A stretch of 57,903 nt of DNA from Faecalitalea cylindroides ATCC 27803 (GTDB lineage Bacteria > Bacillota_I > Bacilli_A > Erysipelotrichales > Erysipelotrichaceae). The notes beneath the pieces were generated by a model that made no database searches, was not told where the DNA came from, and was given only the letters and a program-made list of their open reading frames with translations. Positions 27,529 to 36,082 of the stretch are shown here, piece by piece. The stretch covers positions 1 to 57,903 of the forward strand of contig NZ_KI270978.1 in the NCBI RefSeq assembly GCF_000469305.1. The letters run 5' to 3'. The first letter of the stretch is position 1, and every line of letters begins with the position of its first letter. A program made the translations under genes and the position numbers.

Positions 27529-28382
27529 TGAATACAGTTGCTGCAAATCGAATATCCTTCCTGTTGAAGTTCATCAATGCTCGCATGAACTTCTTTTTTA
27601 TTCTTATCGCTCATGGTTTGCACTCCATTGCATTCAGGAAGGTGGATCTTTTTGCTTTTAATATTTAAGATATAATCTTTTTGTGTCTGCGTATCTATAT
27701 TTGAGTTTTCTATGACAGCATCTCCTGTTTTATAGTCAATTTCTACCGACGGCATTACATTGTAACAATATACATGAAAACAAATACCATCTCCTTTATC
27801 TTCGAGTGAGTAGGCTTCCATAAAAACTCCACTCGCCACAAGATTATCTCCTTCATAATAAGGTGTAACTCGATATAATACGTGATTGTCTGTTTCTCGA
27901 ATATAATCAGCTACCATCTCTTCAAAAGGCAACATACCTTCTACATTTAAATATCGTGTTCCAGTAATCAAATTTCTTTCATCATTTACTCCTGTCAATT
28001 GATATGCTATCAAATGACACCGAGAAAATAAAGAACCACCTGGAATGCTGTCATCTTGAATGGAATGCCATCCCGAAGGATGAATCGAAGAAATACTATT
28101 TCTTTCTTCAGTTGGCATCATATCTTTACTTAAACAAGCTTCTGCATCTAATGTTCGACCTAAATCATCCAGATCGCTATAGATCTGATAACTATCCTGC
28201 TTTTTCGATAAATCAAAATCCGGCACATTCTCATTGATGACTACATATGGACTATTTGTATAAGCTGGAATATCCTCAACAGAAACTGACTGAATCGAAG
28301 TTGTTTGTTCTGCAGATGAACATCCACTTAGACAAAGAACCATTGAAACGGCTGTAAAAATAGTAATTATTAATTTCTTCAT
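27525..28382 (-). CDS. Secreted DNA/RNA non-specific endonuclease lipoprotein
   Basis: A 285-residue lipoprotein with a signal ending LSGC (Cys21). The nuclease domain (about 60-210) has the active-site region SRCHLIAYQLTG, where the classic DRGH is replaced by the SRCH variant known in Firmicute nucleases, and NLITGTRYLNVEGMLPFE. A C-terminal part, KIHLPECNGVQ with CSNC at the end, forms a likely metal-binding Ada-like module. It probably degrades extracellular nucleic acid or serves DNA uptake. The stop overlaps the convergent icd stop. Confidence 0.88.
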   Translation of the reverse strand: MKKLIITIFTAVSMVLCLSGCSSAEQTTSIQSVSVEDIPAYTNSPYVVINENVPDFDLSKKQDSYQIYSDLDDLGRTLDAEACLSKDMMPTEERNSISSIHPSGWHSIQDDSIPGGSLFSRCHLIAYQLTGVNDERNLITGTRYLNVEGMLPFEEMVADYIRETDNHVLYRVTPYYEGDNLVASGVFMEAYSLEDKGDGICFHVYCYNVMPSVEIDYKTGDAVIENSNIDTQTQKDYILNIKSKKIHLPECNGVQTMSDKNKKEVHASIDELQQEGYSICSNCIH

Positions 28383-28397
28383 TGTTATCTTTCCTTA

Positions 28398-28424
28398 AGA
28401 AAAAAAGTATCTTTTCAGATACCT
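28398..28424 (-). terminator. Minus-strand terminator
   Basis: GTATCT/AGATAC with a 4-nt loop, then T7 on the minus strand, between the 82-residue gene and the nuclease gene. Confidence 0.75.
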
Positions 28425-28425
28425 C

Positions 28426-28674
28426 TTATTCATCCTCTACAATCAATTCCTGACGATTTTTTGAAACTAGGATATATGTTCCATCTTTTGGATAAGCGCT
28501 TTTATCTTTTTGATCACTTAAAACTTCAAGGTCGCATGGATATCCCATTTTTTCCAGTGCAGATAATAACTTATCTTTACCGAACTTTTTAGTAATTGCA
28601 CGGCCACAAGCACAGTTTCCGTATTGGTCTAAGCATTGAAAAACCCATTCAGGTATTTTTGTTTGAGTTGCCAT
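28426..28674 (-). CDS. Small hypothetical protein
   Basis: An 82-residue acidic, probably cytosolic protein that I do not recognise. It contains an N-terminal QCLDQYGNCACGRAI segment with three Cys, and a short alpha-beta layout with a C-terminal strand GTYILVSKNRQELIV. It is preceded by a strong GAGGAGG ribosome site 5 nt from ATG 28674 and followed by its own terminator, so it is very likely expressed. Confidence 0.7.
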   Translation of the reverse strand: MATQTKIPEWVFQCLDQYGNCACGRAITKKFGKDKLLSALEKMGYPCDLEVLSDQKDKSAYPKDGTYILVSKNRQELIVEDE

Positions 28675-28779
28675 AATTACCTCCTCAATAATATTCGCAA
28701 GAAATATAATACCAATCATTTTATAAAAATCAAGATAAAAACTACCATTCAACAAGATATCTAAAAAAAAAAGGAAGAC

Positions 28780-29955
28780 TTAGTCTTCCAAAATGCTCAT
28801 AATATTTGGATAGTATGTATAACGAGAATCAACATATTGTAATGCTGACTGAGCAATTGATCGAGCTTTTTCACGATCAATGTCTACGTATACATTGGCA
28901 TAACGATAATAGATATAGTCTTTGATTTGATTTTCGCGAATGATGTATCCATAGTTGGCATCTCCCAAGCCATAATCTCCATGTTCAATGTAAAGATCAG
29001 CGACATCCATCATTGCACGATTTGCATATTTATCGTGTAAATCTGTAAAGTGAGATAACACAGCATAAATAAAGTTTTCATAATACTTAACATCATCATA
29101 CTGCCAGTTCTTTAATACATTATAGGCAACATCCATATAGTGCAGGATAGTATCTGTCATATCCATCTTCAACAATGAAGCTAGTTCTTCCATTGTATGA
29201 AGATCCTTTCTTTGAGCAATCATTAAGATCTTCTTGACTAGATCAAATTCTTTATGATATTCATCATTGTTTGCACTAGCATCATCCGATAGTTCATAAG
29301 CCAGACATTCTTTAGCGATACCACCTAATTCAATGAAATCCTGTGCTTTGATATCAACTGTATCAGCAATTTTTGATACTAATACTTCGATCAAATCAAT
29401 ATCATATCCATCTTCATCAAAACTAAACTTTTTCGTCTTTAAATCATATTTATCAATAATATTGTTGGCAATGGTCTTTAGATCCGTAATTTCCAACAAC
29501 ATATTTGCATATTGATCATAGCCCATGTCAACGCCCATAGCTCTTGCCATATCAATACATGTATCAATCGCAAAGTTGTTATATTGAGCAAGCTTTACAG
29601 CCTTTGAAGTTTTCTTTGGATTCGCTTTTTTAACTGTTTCTTTTTTTGGTGCTTCTTTTTTAGGCATTTCCTTCTTTTGTTCTACTTTCTTAGATACCAC
29701 TTCAGAAGCCTTTTTAGAAGCTGTTTTCTTTGCAGGCGCTTTAACTTCTTTGTTTGCCGCTGCAGTTTTTTTGCTTGTTTTTGTTGTTTTCGCAGTTGGT
29801 GTTTGTTTAACCGTTTTTGTTTCTTTTTCAACAGATGTCTCCTTCTTTTTAGCTGCAGTCTTCTTAACTGTAGTTGTTTTGGTAGCTGCCTTCTTTGCAG
29901 GAGCCTTCACAGTTTTATCTTCTTTCGTTACTTGTGTTGTTTTCTTAACAGGCAT
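28780..29955 (-). CDS. Lys/Ala-rich histone-H1-like tail fused to an unknown helical domain
   Basis: A 391-residue protein. Residues 1-117 are a low-complexity tail of Lys, Ala, Thr and Pro with repeated PAKK and KKTA units, like histone H1 or bacterial AlgP/HU-tail proteins. Residues 118-391 form an acidic, helix-rich domain without recognised motif, with many Tyr and Asp. Nucleic-acid binding by the tail is inferred from composition only. ATG 29955 follows AAGGAGG by 10 nt. It is divergent from htrA. Confidence 0.72.
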   Translation of the reverse strand: MPVKKTTQVTKEDKTVKAPAKKAATKTTTVKKTAAKKKETSVEKETKTVKQTPTAKTTKTSKKTAAANKEVKAPAKKTASKKASEVVSKKVEQKKEMPKKEAPKKETVKKANPKKTSKAVKLAQYNNFAIDTCIDMARAMGVDMGYDQYANMLLEITDLKTIANNIIDKYDLKTKKFSFDEDGYDIDLIEVLVSKIADTVDIKAQDFIELGGIAKECLAYELSDDASANNDEYHKEFDLVKKILMIAQRKDLHTMEELASLLKMDMTDTILHYMDVAYNVLKNWQYDDVKYYENFIYAVLSHFTDLHDKYANRAMMDVADLYIEHGDYGLGDANYGYIIRENQIKDYIYYRYANVYVDIDREKARSIAQSALQYVDSRYTYYPNIMSILED

Positions 29956-30137
29956 AGAACAAATACCTCCTTCTGTTAACAGGCACATTATAGCACTTTT
30001 TTACGTTTTATAACTACATTTAGACCATTTTTTTACCGATTTTTTAATAAAAAAAACAAAATTTCACACGTATCTGAAAAGAAAAATCCATATTTTTGGC
30101 GTATACTAACGTTGTATTAAATAAGGAGGAGTATTTT

Positions 30138-31271
30138 ATGAATCAAAATTCTCAAACGCCACCAGAGTTCCAAAAGAAAAAGAACTCTATCAATCCTAAA
30201 TATATAGCTGGTGCTGCTGCCTTTGTTGTAGCCGCTGGCGCCTTTGGTTTTGGTGGAGCCATGCTCGCCAACAATATGACAGGACCTTCTGGAGTCACTA
30301 TTAACCAACAATCCGGAAACTCTTCTGCAGCCGCTATCAATGATGTGAGCGATATAGCTGCAAAATGTGGACCTAGCGTTGTAGAAATAACGACACAGGG
30401 AGTTGCTTCAAGCGGAGGACTGTTACAACAACAATACATCACACAAGGTGCTGGATCCGGTGTGATCATGAGTGAAGATGGTTATATCATTACTAACCAC
30501 CATGTAATTGAAAATGCAACAGCCATCGCTGTTCGTACCACAGATGGTCAAGAATATTCAGCTGAAATTATCGGTTCAGATTCACAAACTGATTTAGCAG
30601 TTTTAAAAATCAATGCTACAGGCTTATCGCCTGCTACATTCGGTGACAGCGATTCTCTTGAAGTTGGTGATGCAGCTATCGCTATTGGTAATCCATTAGG
30701 CGAATTAGGTGGAACCGTTACAACAGGTATCATTTCCGCGTTAGATCGTCAAATCACGATCGATGATACAACGATGACCTTGCTGCAAACCGATGCCGCT
30801 ATCAACCCTGGAAACTCTGGAGGAGGATTATTTGATGCTTCAGGCAACTTGATTGGTATCGTAAATGCCAAAGAAAGTTCAACCGGTGTTGAAGGTCTAG
30901 GATTTGCTATTCCAATTAATGGAGCGATCGATATCATCAATGAATTGATTGAACATGGTTCTGTCACTTCAAGGCCGGCACTGAATGTCAGCTTATATGA
31001 TTACTCAGGACAAAGCTATTATTCTCAAGGAAATATGGAAGCCGGATGTTATATTGTCCAAGTAGTTGAAGGTGGAGCGGCTGATCAAGCAGGACTTCAA
31101 GTTAATGATCGTATCGTTAAATTTGATGGACAGGACATCACCTCTTCAAGTGAAGTAAAAGCCATCTTAAATGAACACAAGATCGGTGATACCGTAACGA
31201 TGGTCATTGAACGTGATGGTCAACAACAGGAAGTAAATATTACACTTCAATCACAGAGCCAGCAACAGTAA
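30138..31271 (+). CDS. htrA: HtrA/DegP-type membrane-anchored serine protease
   Basis: A 377-residue protease with one N-terminal membrane anchor (about residues 20-44), a trypsin-like domain and a PDZ domain (about 290-370). The catalytic triad is visible: His in ITNHHVI, Asp in DSQTDLAVLK and Ser in NPGNSGGGL. It degrades or refolds misfolded proteins outside the membrane. ATG 30138 has AGGAGGAG upstream; the frame open from 30096 has no such site. It ends in a strong terminator. Confidence 0.93.
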   Translation: MNQNSQTPPEFQKKKNSINPKYIAGAAAFVVAAGAFGFGGAMLANNMTGPSGVTINQQSGNSSAAAINDVSDIAAKCGPSVVEITTQGVASSGGLLQQQYITQGAGSGVIMSEDGYIITNHHVIENATAIAVRTTDGQEYSAEIIGSDSQTDLAVLKINATGLSPATFGDSDSLEVGDAAIAIGNPLGELGGTVTTGIISALDRQITIDDTTMTLLQTDAAINPGNSGGGLFDASGNLIGIVNAKESSTGVEGLGFAIPINGAIDIINELIEHGSVTSRPALNVSLYDYSGQSYYSQGNMEAGCYIVQVVEGGAADQAGLQVNDRIVKFDGQDITSSSEVKAILNEHKIGDTVTMVIERDGQQQEVNITLQSQSQQQ

Positions 31272-31297
31272 AACGGATTGTTTTACTGTTTTTTTTT
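31266..31297 (+). terminator. htrA terminator
   Basis: CAGTAAAAC/GTTTTACTG with a 5-nt loop and a run of nine T; it contains the htrA stop codon. Confidence 0.88.
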
Positions 31298-31394
31298 GCA
31301 TTTTTCTTTATTTTTTTCTTCATTTAAACGTATTATATGATAAGAATTTTATTTAAGTTTTATTAAATTAATTCGATTTATCCAATCGTTTTTG

Positions 31395-31423
31395 TTGTGA
31401 AAATACTATGAAATCGCTATAAT
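31395..31423 (+). promoter_or_regulatory. ldh promoter
   Basis: TTGTGA, 17-nt spacer, TATAAT. The TTGTGA resembles a Rex half site, but no second half is present, so I do not call a Rex operator. Confidence 0.75.
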
Positions 31424-31461
31424 ATAATTAAATTCAATACGTTAGGAGGATATGTATAATT

Positions 31462-32427
31462 ATGCAACAAGAAAAAATTTCAAAACGTAAAGTAATGCTG
31501 GTAGGAACCGGATTTGTCGGTATGAGTTTTGCTTACTCATTACTGAACGAAAAAGGAATCGATGAATTAGTCTTAGTCGATGTCAACACTGACAAAGCTG
31601 AAGGAGAACAGATGGACCTAAGTGATGGGCTATTATATGCACAAGGTAAAATGAAAATTACTGCAGGTTCCTATGAAGCTGATTCACACGATACAAATAT
31701 CGTTGTTTTAACAGCAGGTGCTGCTCAAAAACCAGGACAATCTCGTCTTGAATTAGTTAAGATCAATGCTGGTATCACAAAGAACGTATGCGAATCTTTA
31801 AAAAATAATAACTTCAACGGTATCTTGATCGTTGCCAACAACCCTGTTGATATCATGACTTATGTCGCATGGAAATCAAGTGGACTTCCTAAAAACCACG
31901 TTATTGGATCTGGTACAGTATTAGATTCAGCTCGTTTACGCTTTGCCTTATCTGAAAGACTTGGTTTTGCTTCTACAAACATCCACGCTTATATCATGGG
32001 TGAACATGGAGATTCAAGTTTCGTCCCTTGGATTCATTGCTATATCGGATGTAAACATCTATTAGAATACTTAGATGAAGAAGATATTTCACTCGCTGAA
32101 CTTCAAGATATTTATGTAAGCGTACGTGATAAAGCTTATCACATCATTGAAAAGAAAAAAGCTACATACTATGGTATTGGTTTGGCATTAAGACGAATCG
32201 TAACTTGTGTATTGAATAACGAACGTGCTATTTTACCTGTTTCGGCATACCAAAATGGTGAATATGGTCGTGAAGGATACTTTATCGGTACACCAAGTGT
32301 TGTGGGTTCAAACGGAATCGAAAAAGTTGTTTGTCTACCACTAAACGAAAATGATCAGGCTAAATTCAACAACTCATTCGATACACTAAAGAAAACGATA
32401 GATGACAATCTAGAAGGAATTATATAA
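31462..32427 (+). CDS. ldh: L-lactate dehydrogenase
   Basis: A 321-residue LDH/MDH-family enzyme. It has an NAD-binding GTGFVGMSFA, the NAD-selective Asp in LVLVDVN, active-site loop QKPGQSRLELVKIN with Gln at the position that selects pyruvate (LDH) rather than oxaloacetate, and the catalytic His in MGEHGDSS. It reduces pyruvate to lactate to reoxidise NADH in fermentation. AGGAGG lies upstream, and the gene has its own promoter and terminator. Confidence 0.93.
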   Translation: MQQEKISKRKVMLVGTGFVGMSFAYSLLNEKGIDELVLVDVNTDKAEGEQMDLSDGLLYAQGKMKITAGSYEADSHDTNIVVLTAGAAQKPGQSRLELVKINAGITKNVCESLKNNNFNGILIVANNPVDIMTYVAWKSSGLPKNHVIGSGTVLDSARLRFALSERLGFASTNIHAYIMGEHGDSSFVPWIHCYIGCKHLLEYLDEEDISLAELQDIYVSVRDKAYHIIEKKKATYYGIGLALRRIVTCVLNNERAILPVSAYQNGEYGREGYFIGTPSVVGSNGIEKVVCLPLNENDQAKFNNSFDTLKKTIDDNLEGII

Positions 32428-32438
32428 TAAAAATATTT

Positions 32439-32473
32439 GCTGTATCATTTTAATGAAGATACAGCTTTTTTTG
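32439..32473 (+). terminator. ldh terminator
   Basis: GCTGTATC/GATACAGC with an 11-nt loop and an extended T-run. Confidence 0.82.
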
Positions 32474-32486
32474 TATTTTTTAAACA

Positions 32487-32515
32487 TTGAATTACAAAAA
32501 GATACAATATATAAT
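32487..32515 (+). promoter_or_regulatory. Promoter of the aldo/keto reductase gene
   Basis: TTGAAT, 17-nt spacer, perfect TATAAT. The promoter and the AAGGGTGA ribosome site are intact although the gene has a premature stop. Confidence 0.7.
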
Positions 32516-32540
32516 TCATTTCATTAAAAGGGTGATCCAT

Positions 32541-33353
32541 ATGATTAAATTAAAGAATAATATATCAATTCCTCAGATTGGCCTTGGTGTTTTTAAAATC
32601 GAACCAGGTGCACAGATGAATGACGTTATAAAATATGCATATAATATTGGATATAGATTATTTGATACTGCTCAAATGTATCATAATGAAGATGCATTAG
32701 GCAATGCTATTCAAGCAAATCTAATAGATAGAAATGATATTTTTCTTATCAGCAAAGTTGATAACAGCAACCAAGGCTATAAAAACACAATTACAAGTTT
32801 TTATGATTCTTTGTCAAAGTTAAAAACAGATTATCTTGATGCATTTTTAATTCATTGACCAGGACTTAATAAAAGCCGAACACTGGAAACATGGCGTGCT
32901 TTAGAATATCTATATAAACAAAATAAAGTCAAAACTATAGGAGTATGCAACTTTGAAAAAGAACAACTCCAACATTTATTATCCCACTGTACCATAGCAC
33001 CAATGATAAATCAGATCGAACATACACCACTGATGCATGATGAAGACTTGCTTTCATTCTGTAAAGAAAACAATATAATAACCATGGCTTGGGGGCCATT
33101 ATTAAGAGGAAACATGGAAAATCAAAAAATAAAAGAAATAGCACAAAAATATAATAAGAGCCCAGCCCAAATATTATTGCGATGGAACATTCAACAAAAT
33201 ATAATTCCTATACCAAAATCAAAAAATCCGGCTCGTTTAGAAGAAAATTTTTTTGTCTTTGATTTCACATTAGAAGATAAGGATATGCAAATTCTAAACA
33301 GCATGAACGAAAACCATAGAACAAGCTACAATCCTTTAACATTTGATTTTTAA
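32541..33353 (+). pseudogene. Aldo/keto reductase interrupted by one in-frame TGA
   Basis: A continuous 271-codon frame encodes an NADPH-dependent aldo/keto reductase of normal length (about 270 residues) with a single TGA at codon 106 (32856-32858). The stop falls in the conserved LIHWP motif: sequence reads LIH, stop, PG, so TGG (Trp) became TGA. The catalytic tetrad remains (Asp and Tyr in FDTAQMYHNE, Lys in ISKVDN, His just before the stop). No other lesion exists, and three normal TGG codons follow, so TGA is not read as Trp throughout. The promoter and ribosome site are intact. Confidence 0.88.
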
Positions 33354-33354
33354 G

Positions 33355-33400
33355 AAAAACAGGACATAAGTCTAATTATCTAGCTTATATCCTGTTTTTT
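33355..33400. terminator. Bidirectional terminator
   Basis: AAAACAGGACATAAG pairs with CTTATATCCTGTTTT across a 14-nt loop between convergent genes; T-runs occur on both strands. Confidence 0.78.
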
Positions 33401-34127
33401 CATTTATAAAGTCATCTACTTTTTCTATATTTATGATTCGATCAAACAATGTTATACAAGGTTTTTGATTTGTAAAATGCACTTCATCGGTATGATAATG
33501 ACCATTAAACCAATATGAATAATCAAGCTTATTTTTTATGCTTTCCAAAAAATCGGGTACATTATGATACCCGTCCCCATATAAAGACATATCACATGTA
33601 TATTTATTTCCCAAAGGATGAGAACGATAGATATCATGGGTCAATACATAATCCACTTTCCAATCGTGCTTCTCAAGTGTTTGATATGCATGTTCAATTT
33701 CAGAAGTTGTTGGTAATTCATCTTTCCACCAAGTTTGATGTTCTGTACGATATTGAGCATCATGGCTACTGGCACCACCAAACGTAAAGAAACTTTTCCC
33801 TTCTATGTCAAATACTTCCCCTCGCATTAAGTGAAAAATATTTGAACGGATACGATGAACTTTTCCTCCATGCCAAGTTTCTTCGGGATACTGATTTAAT
33901 ACATCAAAATTTTCGTGATTTCCATCAATAAATAAAGTGTTCCAACCTTCAGATTCTAACCAGTTCAACCAAAATCGATCACCAGAACCTCCGTCCCAGA
34001 TACAGCCAAAATCACCACAGATGATTACATAATCATCTCTAGTTAACGTTCTTCCCTCAACAAACTCCCTGGGATTTATCGTATGTATATCCAATTCCCT
34101 GTGCGTATCCCCTGTAATAAAAATCAT
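33372..34127 (-). CDS. Calcineurin-like metallophosphoesterase, predicted leaderless
   Basis: A 251-residue phosphoesterase with the full dimetal motif set: GDTHREL, CGDFGCIWDGG, DGNHENFD, LTHDIY and NGHYHTD. Substrate unknown. Start at ATG 34127, immediately before MIFITGDTH as expected; a longer frame would add 24 atypical residues. There is no ribosome site, and an extended -10 (TGTTACAAT) ends 6 nt before the ATG, so a leaderless mRNA is likely. The promoter lies in the 55-nt gap after the dCMP deaminase gene. Confidence 0.85.
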   Translation of the reverse strand: MIFITGDTHRELDIHTINPREFVEGRTLTRDDYVIICGDFGCIWDGGSGDRFWLNWLESEGWNTLFIDGNHENFDVLNQYPEETWHGGKVHRIRSNIFHLMRGEVFDIEGKSFFTFGGASSHDAQYRTEHQTWWKDELPTTSEIEHAYQTLEKHDWKVDYVLTHDIYRSHPLGNKYTCDMSLYGDGYHNVPDFLESIKNKLDYSYWFNGHYHTDEVHFTNQKPCITLFDRIINIEKVDDFINEKTGYKLDN

Positions 34128-34133
34128 GATAAT

Positions 34134-34142
34134 ATTGTAACA
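34134..34142 (-). promoter_or_regulatory. Extended -10 promoter of the phosphoesterase gene
   Basis: On the minus strand TGTTACAAT (TG-n-TACAAT) followed by 6 nt and the ATG. No good -35 is seen, as expected for an extended -10 promoter. Confidence 0.55.
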
Positions 34143-34182
34143 TGATTTTATAAATATACTACCCAAAAACCTATGAAAGCGG

Positions 34183-34677
34183 TTATAAGTTTTGCACACT
34201 CTTTTTTACATTTACGTCTACTGTAATTTCATATGTTAATTGAACTAGTTCAACCCCAGCATCTCGAAACATTTTCTTAGAAGCAATATTAGCTTCAGTT
34301 CCAGCATACTTATCGCTTTCATATACTACACATTTGATACCTGATTGAATAATTGCCTTGGCACATTCATTACATGGAAACAAAGAGACATAAATCGTAC
34401 AACCATTTAGATCCTGTATACTGTTAAGGATCGCATTTAATTCAGCATGTACGACATAAGGATATTTCGTATCTAAAAATTCGCCATCTCTACCCCATGG
34501 GAATTCATTATCATCGCATCCTTTAGGAAAACCATTGTATCCAAGACCGACAACTCTTTTTTGTGAATTCACTATACACGCTCCCACCTGCGTACTAGGA
34601 TCTTTTGACCTTTTGGCACTTAAATGAGCCATGCTCATAAAATATTCATCCCAGCTTAATACATCGGTTCGTTTCAT
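34183..34677 (-). CDS. dCMP deaminase (ComEB-like)
   Basis: A 164-residue cytidine/deoxycytidylate deaminase with Zn motif VVHAELNAI and [11 protein letters not shown]. It converts dCMP to dUMP for dTTP synthesis. The AAGGAG site is upstream. Its start overlaps the rluD stop by 4 nt, so it is last in the ubiB-lspA-rluD operon. Confidence 0.92.
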   Translation of the reverse strand: MKRTDVLSWDEYFMSMAHLSAKRSKDPSTQVGACIVNSQKRVVGLGYNGFPKGCDDNEFPWGRDGEFLDTKYPYVVHAELNAILNSIQDLNGCTIYVSLFPCNECAKAIIQSGIKCVVYESDKYAGTEANIASKKMFRDAGVELVQLTYEITVDVNVKKSVQNL

Positions 34678-35591
34678 ACAGAATCTCCTTTCCTTAATTT
34701 TTCTAATATATTTTTAAAAGTCTGATCTGGTTCTGCCTCAAAACTCATATATTCTTTTGTTGTTGGATGAATGAACTCCAGTTTACAAGCATGAAGCAAC
34801 TGCCCGTTGGTATCAATTGTCTTACGGTGACCATACTTAGGATCTCCGGCAATTGGATGTTTTATATACTGCATATGGACACGAATCTGGTGTGTTCGTC
34901 CTGTTTCAAGACGACAACGCACCAAAGCATAGTCTTTAAAGTTTTCCAGCACAGTAAAATGCGTGATTGCCTCCTTGGAATTATTGGCCGTTACTGCCAT
35001 CTTCTGGCGGTCTTTTTCATCGCGGCCAATTGGAGCATTGATCGTTCCATGTTCATGAGAGAATGGATGATGAACGATAGCCAAGTATTCTCGATGACAA
35101 GTTTTATTCGATAATTGTTCACTTAAAGCCAGATGTGCTTTATCGTTCTTACAGACAACAAGAAGGCCGGATGTATCCTTGTCAATACGATGAACGATTC
35201 CTGGACGCATAACACCATTTATACCACTTAGATCTATACAATGATACATCAAAGCATTGACCAATGTTCCAGAAACATGTCCAAAGGCAGGATGAACGAC
35301 CATTCCTTTTGGTTTATTGATCACGATTACATCGTCATCTTCATATACAATATTCAAAGGAATATTCTCCGGCAACACTTCCAGAGATTGAACTTCTGGA
35401 ATGTTAACTAACAAATGATCCCCTTCCTGCAATATATAGCTTGCCTTGCAGGGACTTCCATTCACTAAAATATTTCCTTCATCCAAAATATCCTTAACTC
35501 GCTTTCTTGAAAAATCTAAAAGCGATGCAACTGCCTTATCAACACGGATCTTGGCATTTTCATCATCTATGATAAATTCCCTTGTTTCCAT
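34674..35591 (-). CDS. rluD: RluD-family pseudouridine synthase
   Basis: A 305-residue large-subunit rRNA pseudouridine synthase. It has an N-terminal S4 RNA-binding domain (about 13-60) and a catalytic domain with the nucleophile Asp in [15 protein letters not shown] and the RTHQIRVH motif. Firmicute homologues (YlyB class) follow lspA exactly as here, with a 25-nt overlap. The specific rRNA target is not determined by the sequence. Confidence 0.92.
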   Translation of the reverse strand: METREFIIDDENAKIRVDKAVASLLDFSRKRVKDILDEGNILVNGSPCKASYILQEGDHLLVNIPEVQSLEVLPENIPLNIVYEDDDVIVINKPKGMVVHPAFGHVSGTLVNALMYHCIDLSGINGVMRPGIVHRIDKDTSGLLVVCKNDKAHLALSEQLSNKTCHREYLAIVHHPFSHEHGTINAPIGRDEKDRQKMAVTANNSKEAITHFTVLENFKDYALVRCRLETGRTHQIRVHMQYIKHPIAGDPKYGHRKTIDTNGQLLHACKLEFIHPTTKEYMSFEAEPDQTFKNILEKLRKGDSV

Positions 35592-36070
35592 CTTTTTTTC
35601 TCCTTATATTCATCATATATATAAATGATCAACAGTATCGCAAACCCTATCGTGATACATATATCGGCAACATTAAAGACAGGAAAAGGCGATCCAAAAA
35701 TGTAAAAACTAAAAAAATCTCGAACATATCCCAGCACTAAGCGATCTATAAAATTTCCTATTGCCCCGGAAAAGACAAGCGCCAAGGCAAGCTGATAGCG
35801 ATAGTCATTTACCATAAAGTATATATAACCAATCAAAATCAAGGCAACGATTGTTACGATCGCAAAGAACGTCATACCAAAGCCTTCGAATAAACTAAAG
35901 CCTGCCCCTGTATTTTGAACATATGTAAGATAAAAGAAGTTTTTGATAACTTCTATTCTCTCATTTAATTGAATGCTCTGTTCTACAATATGCTTTGTCC
36001 ATTGATCATACCCTAATGTAAGAACAATGATGATCAGCGATACAATATAAGTTCCTATTTTTTTCTTCAT
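35567..36070 (-). CDS. lspA: Lipoprotein signal peptidase
   Basis: A 167-residue membrane aspartyl protease with four helices that cleaves prolipoprotein signals after lipidation, needed for OppA, PrsA and other lipoproteins here. The two catalytic Asp lie in NFIDRLVLG and FNVADICITIG, and the early motif is TKHIVEQS. GGGGAG precedes the ATG. It is followed by rluD with overlap and preceded by ubiB at 12 nt. Confidence 0.93.
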   Translation of the reverse strand: MKKKIGTYIVSLIIIVLTLGYDQWTKHIVEQSIQLNERIEVIKNFFYLTYVQNTGAGFSLFEGFGMTFFAIVTIVALILIGYIYFMVNDYRYQLALALVFSGAIGNFIDRLVLGYVRDFFSFYIFGSPFPVFNVADICITIGFAILLIIYIYDEYKEKKRWKQGNLS

Positions 36071-36082
36071 TCAAACTCCCCT

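Noticed and set aside
29677-30013. Cys/Phe-rich plus-strand frames opposite the Lys-rich tail
   Set aside because: Antisense of low-complexity Lys/Ala codons; composition artefact.
31395-31423. Rex operator at ldh
   Set aside because: Only one half site (TTGTGA) is present, and it coincides with the -35 box; no inverted partner follows.
32541-33353. TGA read as Trp (Mollicutes code)
   Set aside because: Genes here use TGG for Trp, including three in the same pseudogene, and TGA ends other genes such as manA and the HAAS gene.
34165-34195. CcpA cre-like sequence TGAAAGCGGTTATA
   Set aside because: It lacks the conserved final CA of the consensus and lies in the end of a coding region.
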